A DNA stretch of 6,348 bases, from the NCBI GenBank assembly GCA_030150595.1, contig JASLFQ010000085.1:1-6348 (forward strand). The letters run 5' to 3'. The DNA is from Aquirhabdus sp. (GTDB taxonomy: Bacteria; Pseudomonadota; Gammaproteobacteria; Pseudomonadales; Moraxellaceae). Under the pieces are notes generated by a model. That model was not told where the DNA came from, did not search any database, and was given only the letters and a program-made list of their open reading frames with translations. Of this stretch, positions 6,181-6,348 are shown one piece after another; the first letter of the stretch is position 1; each line of letters opens with the position of its first letter. The position numbers were made by a program, and so were the translations under genes.

Positions 6181-6348
6181 ATGGCACATAAAAAAGCTGG
6201 TGGATCAACCCGCAACGGTCGCGATTCCAATCCTAAGATGCTCGGTGTTAAAATGTACGGCGGTCAAAAGATCATCGCTGGTAACATCATCGTGCGTCAA
6301 CGCGGTACTGAATTTCATGCTGGTGCAAACGTAGGTATGGGCCGTGAC
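6181..6348 (+). CDS. rpmA: Large ribosomal subunit protein L27 (bL27), 5' part, cut by the window edge
   Basis: L27 lies near the peptidyl transferase centre of the 50S subunit, where its N-terminal arm reaches tRNA. The first 56 codons are present of about 85 expected. They start [16 protein letters not shown] and continue through [35 protein letters not shown], all hallmark L27 sequence. There is no N-terminal extension of the kind that is cleaved off in Firmicutes. The frame is open to the right edge; nothing suggests damage. Confidence 0.97.
   Translation, partial: MAHKKAGGSTRNGRDSNPKMLGVKMYGGQKIIAGNIIVRQRGTEFHAGANVGMGRD

Noticed and set aside
1..6348. CRISPR array, insertion sequence, prophage or other undescribed mobile system
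   Set aside because: There are no spaced direct repeats, transposase or phage genes or target duplications; every large open frame belongs to a common chromosomal family.

Overview
The window is chromosomal DNA from a gammaproteobacterium, most likely Acinetobacter or a close relative in the Moraxellaceae. Three things suggest this. The L27 start ([16 protein letters not shown]) is, from memory, the Acinetobacter form. The efflux proteins most resemble the AdeI/AdeJ (MexA/MexB, AcrA/AcrB) group. The divergent ispB / rplU-rpmA arrangement is standard for gammaproteobacteria. All of this rests on recognition of the translated sequence, not on a database search.

Layout from left to right. Positions 1-3287 (minus strand) hold a two-gene efflux operon: a lipoprotein periplasmic adaptor (3287-2016) followed 12 bases later by an RND inner-membrane pump (from 2003). 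The pump frame is cut by a TAG codon at 104-102, but the same frame goes on coding recognisable RND sequence to the window edge. The gene is therefore interrupted by one in-frame amber codon, or carries a sequencing error, and does not end naturally at residue 633. The 367-base region upstream of the adaptor (3288-3654) carries two near-identical imperfect palindromes 26 bp apart that look like tandem repressor operators, a 6-bp hairpin in the presumed leader, and a perfect 14-bp AT-only inverted repeat just after the preceding gene.

Positions 3655-4314 (minus) encode a YiiM-type MOSC-domain protein with an intact candidate ligand cysteine. Positions 4413-5402 (minus) encode the long-chain polyprenyl diphosphate synthase IspB, which makes the ubiquinone side chain. 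A 393-base divergent intergenic region follows. It contains a convincing sigma70-type promoter for the ribosomal protein operon with a G+C-rich discriminator, and a roughly 100-base structured leader. rplU (L21, 5796-6113) and the 5' part of rpmA (L27, from 6181) run on the plus strand off the right edge.

How the genes relate: adaptor and pump should form two parts of a tripartite drug-efflux complex, with the outer-membrane channel gene possibly beyond the left edge. rplU and rpmA are a ribosomal protein operon. IspB serves respiration, and YiiM probably serves molybdenum-cofactor-dependent detoxification. I see no mobile element, CRISPR array, tRNA or rRNA gene, and no undescribed multi-gene system. 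The most notable observation is the in-frame amber codon in the pump; the second is the tandem operator pair upstream of the efflux operon.
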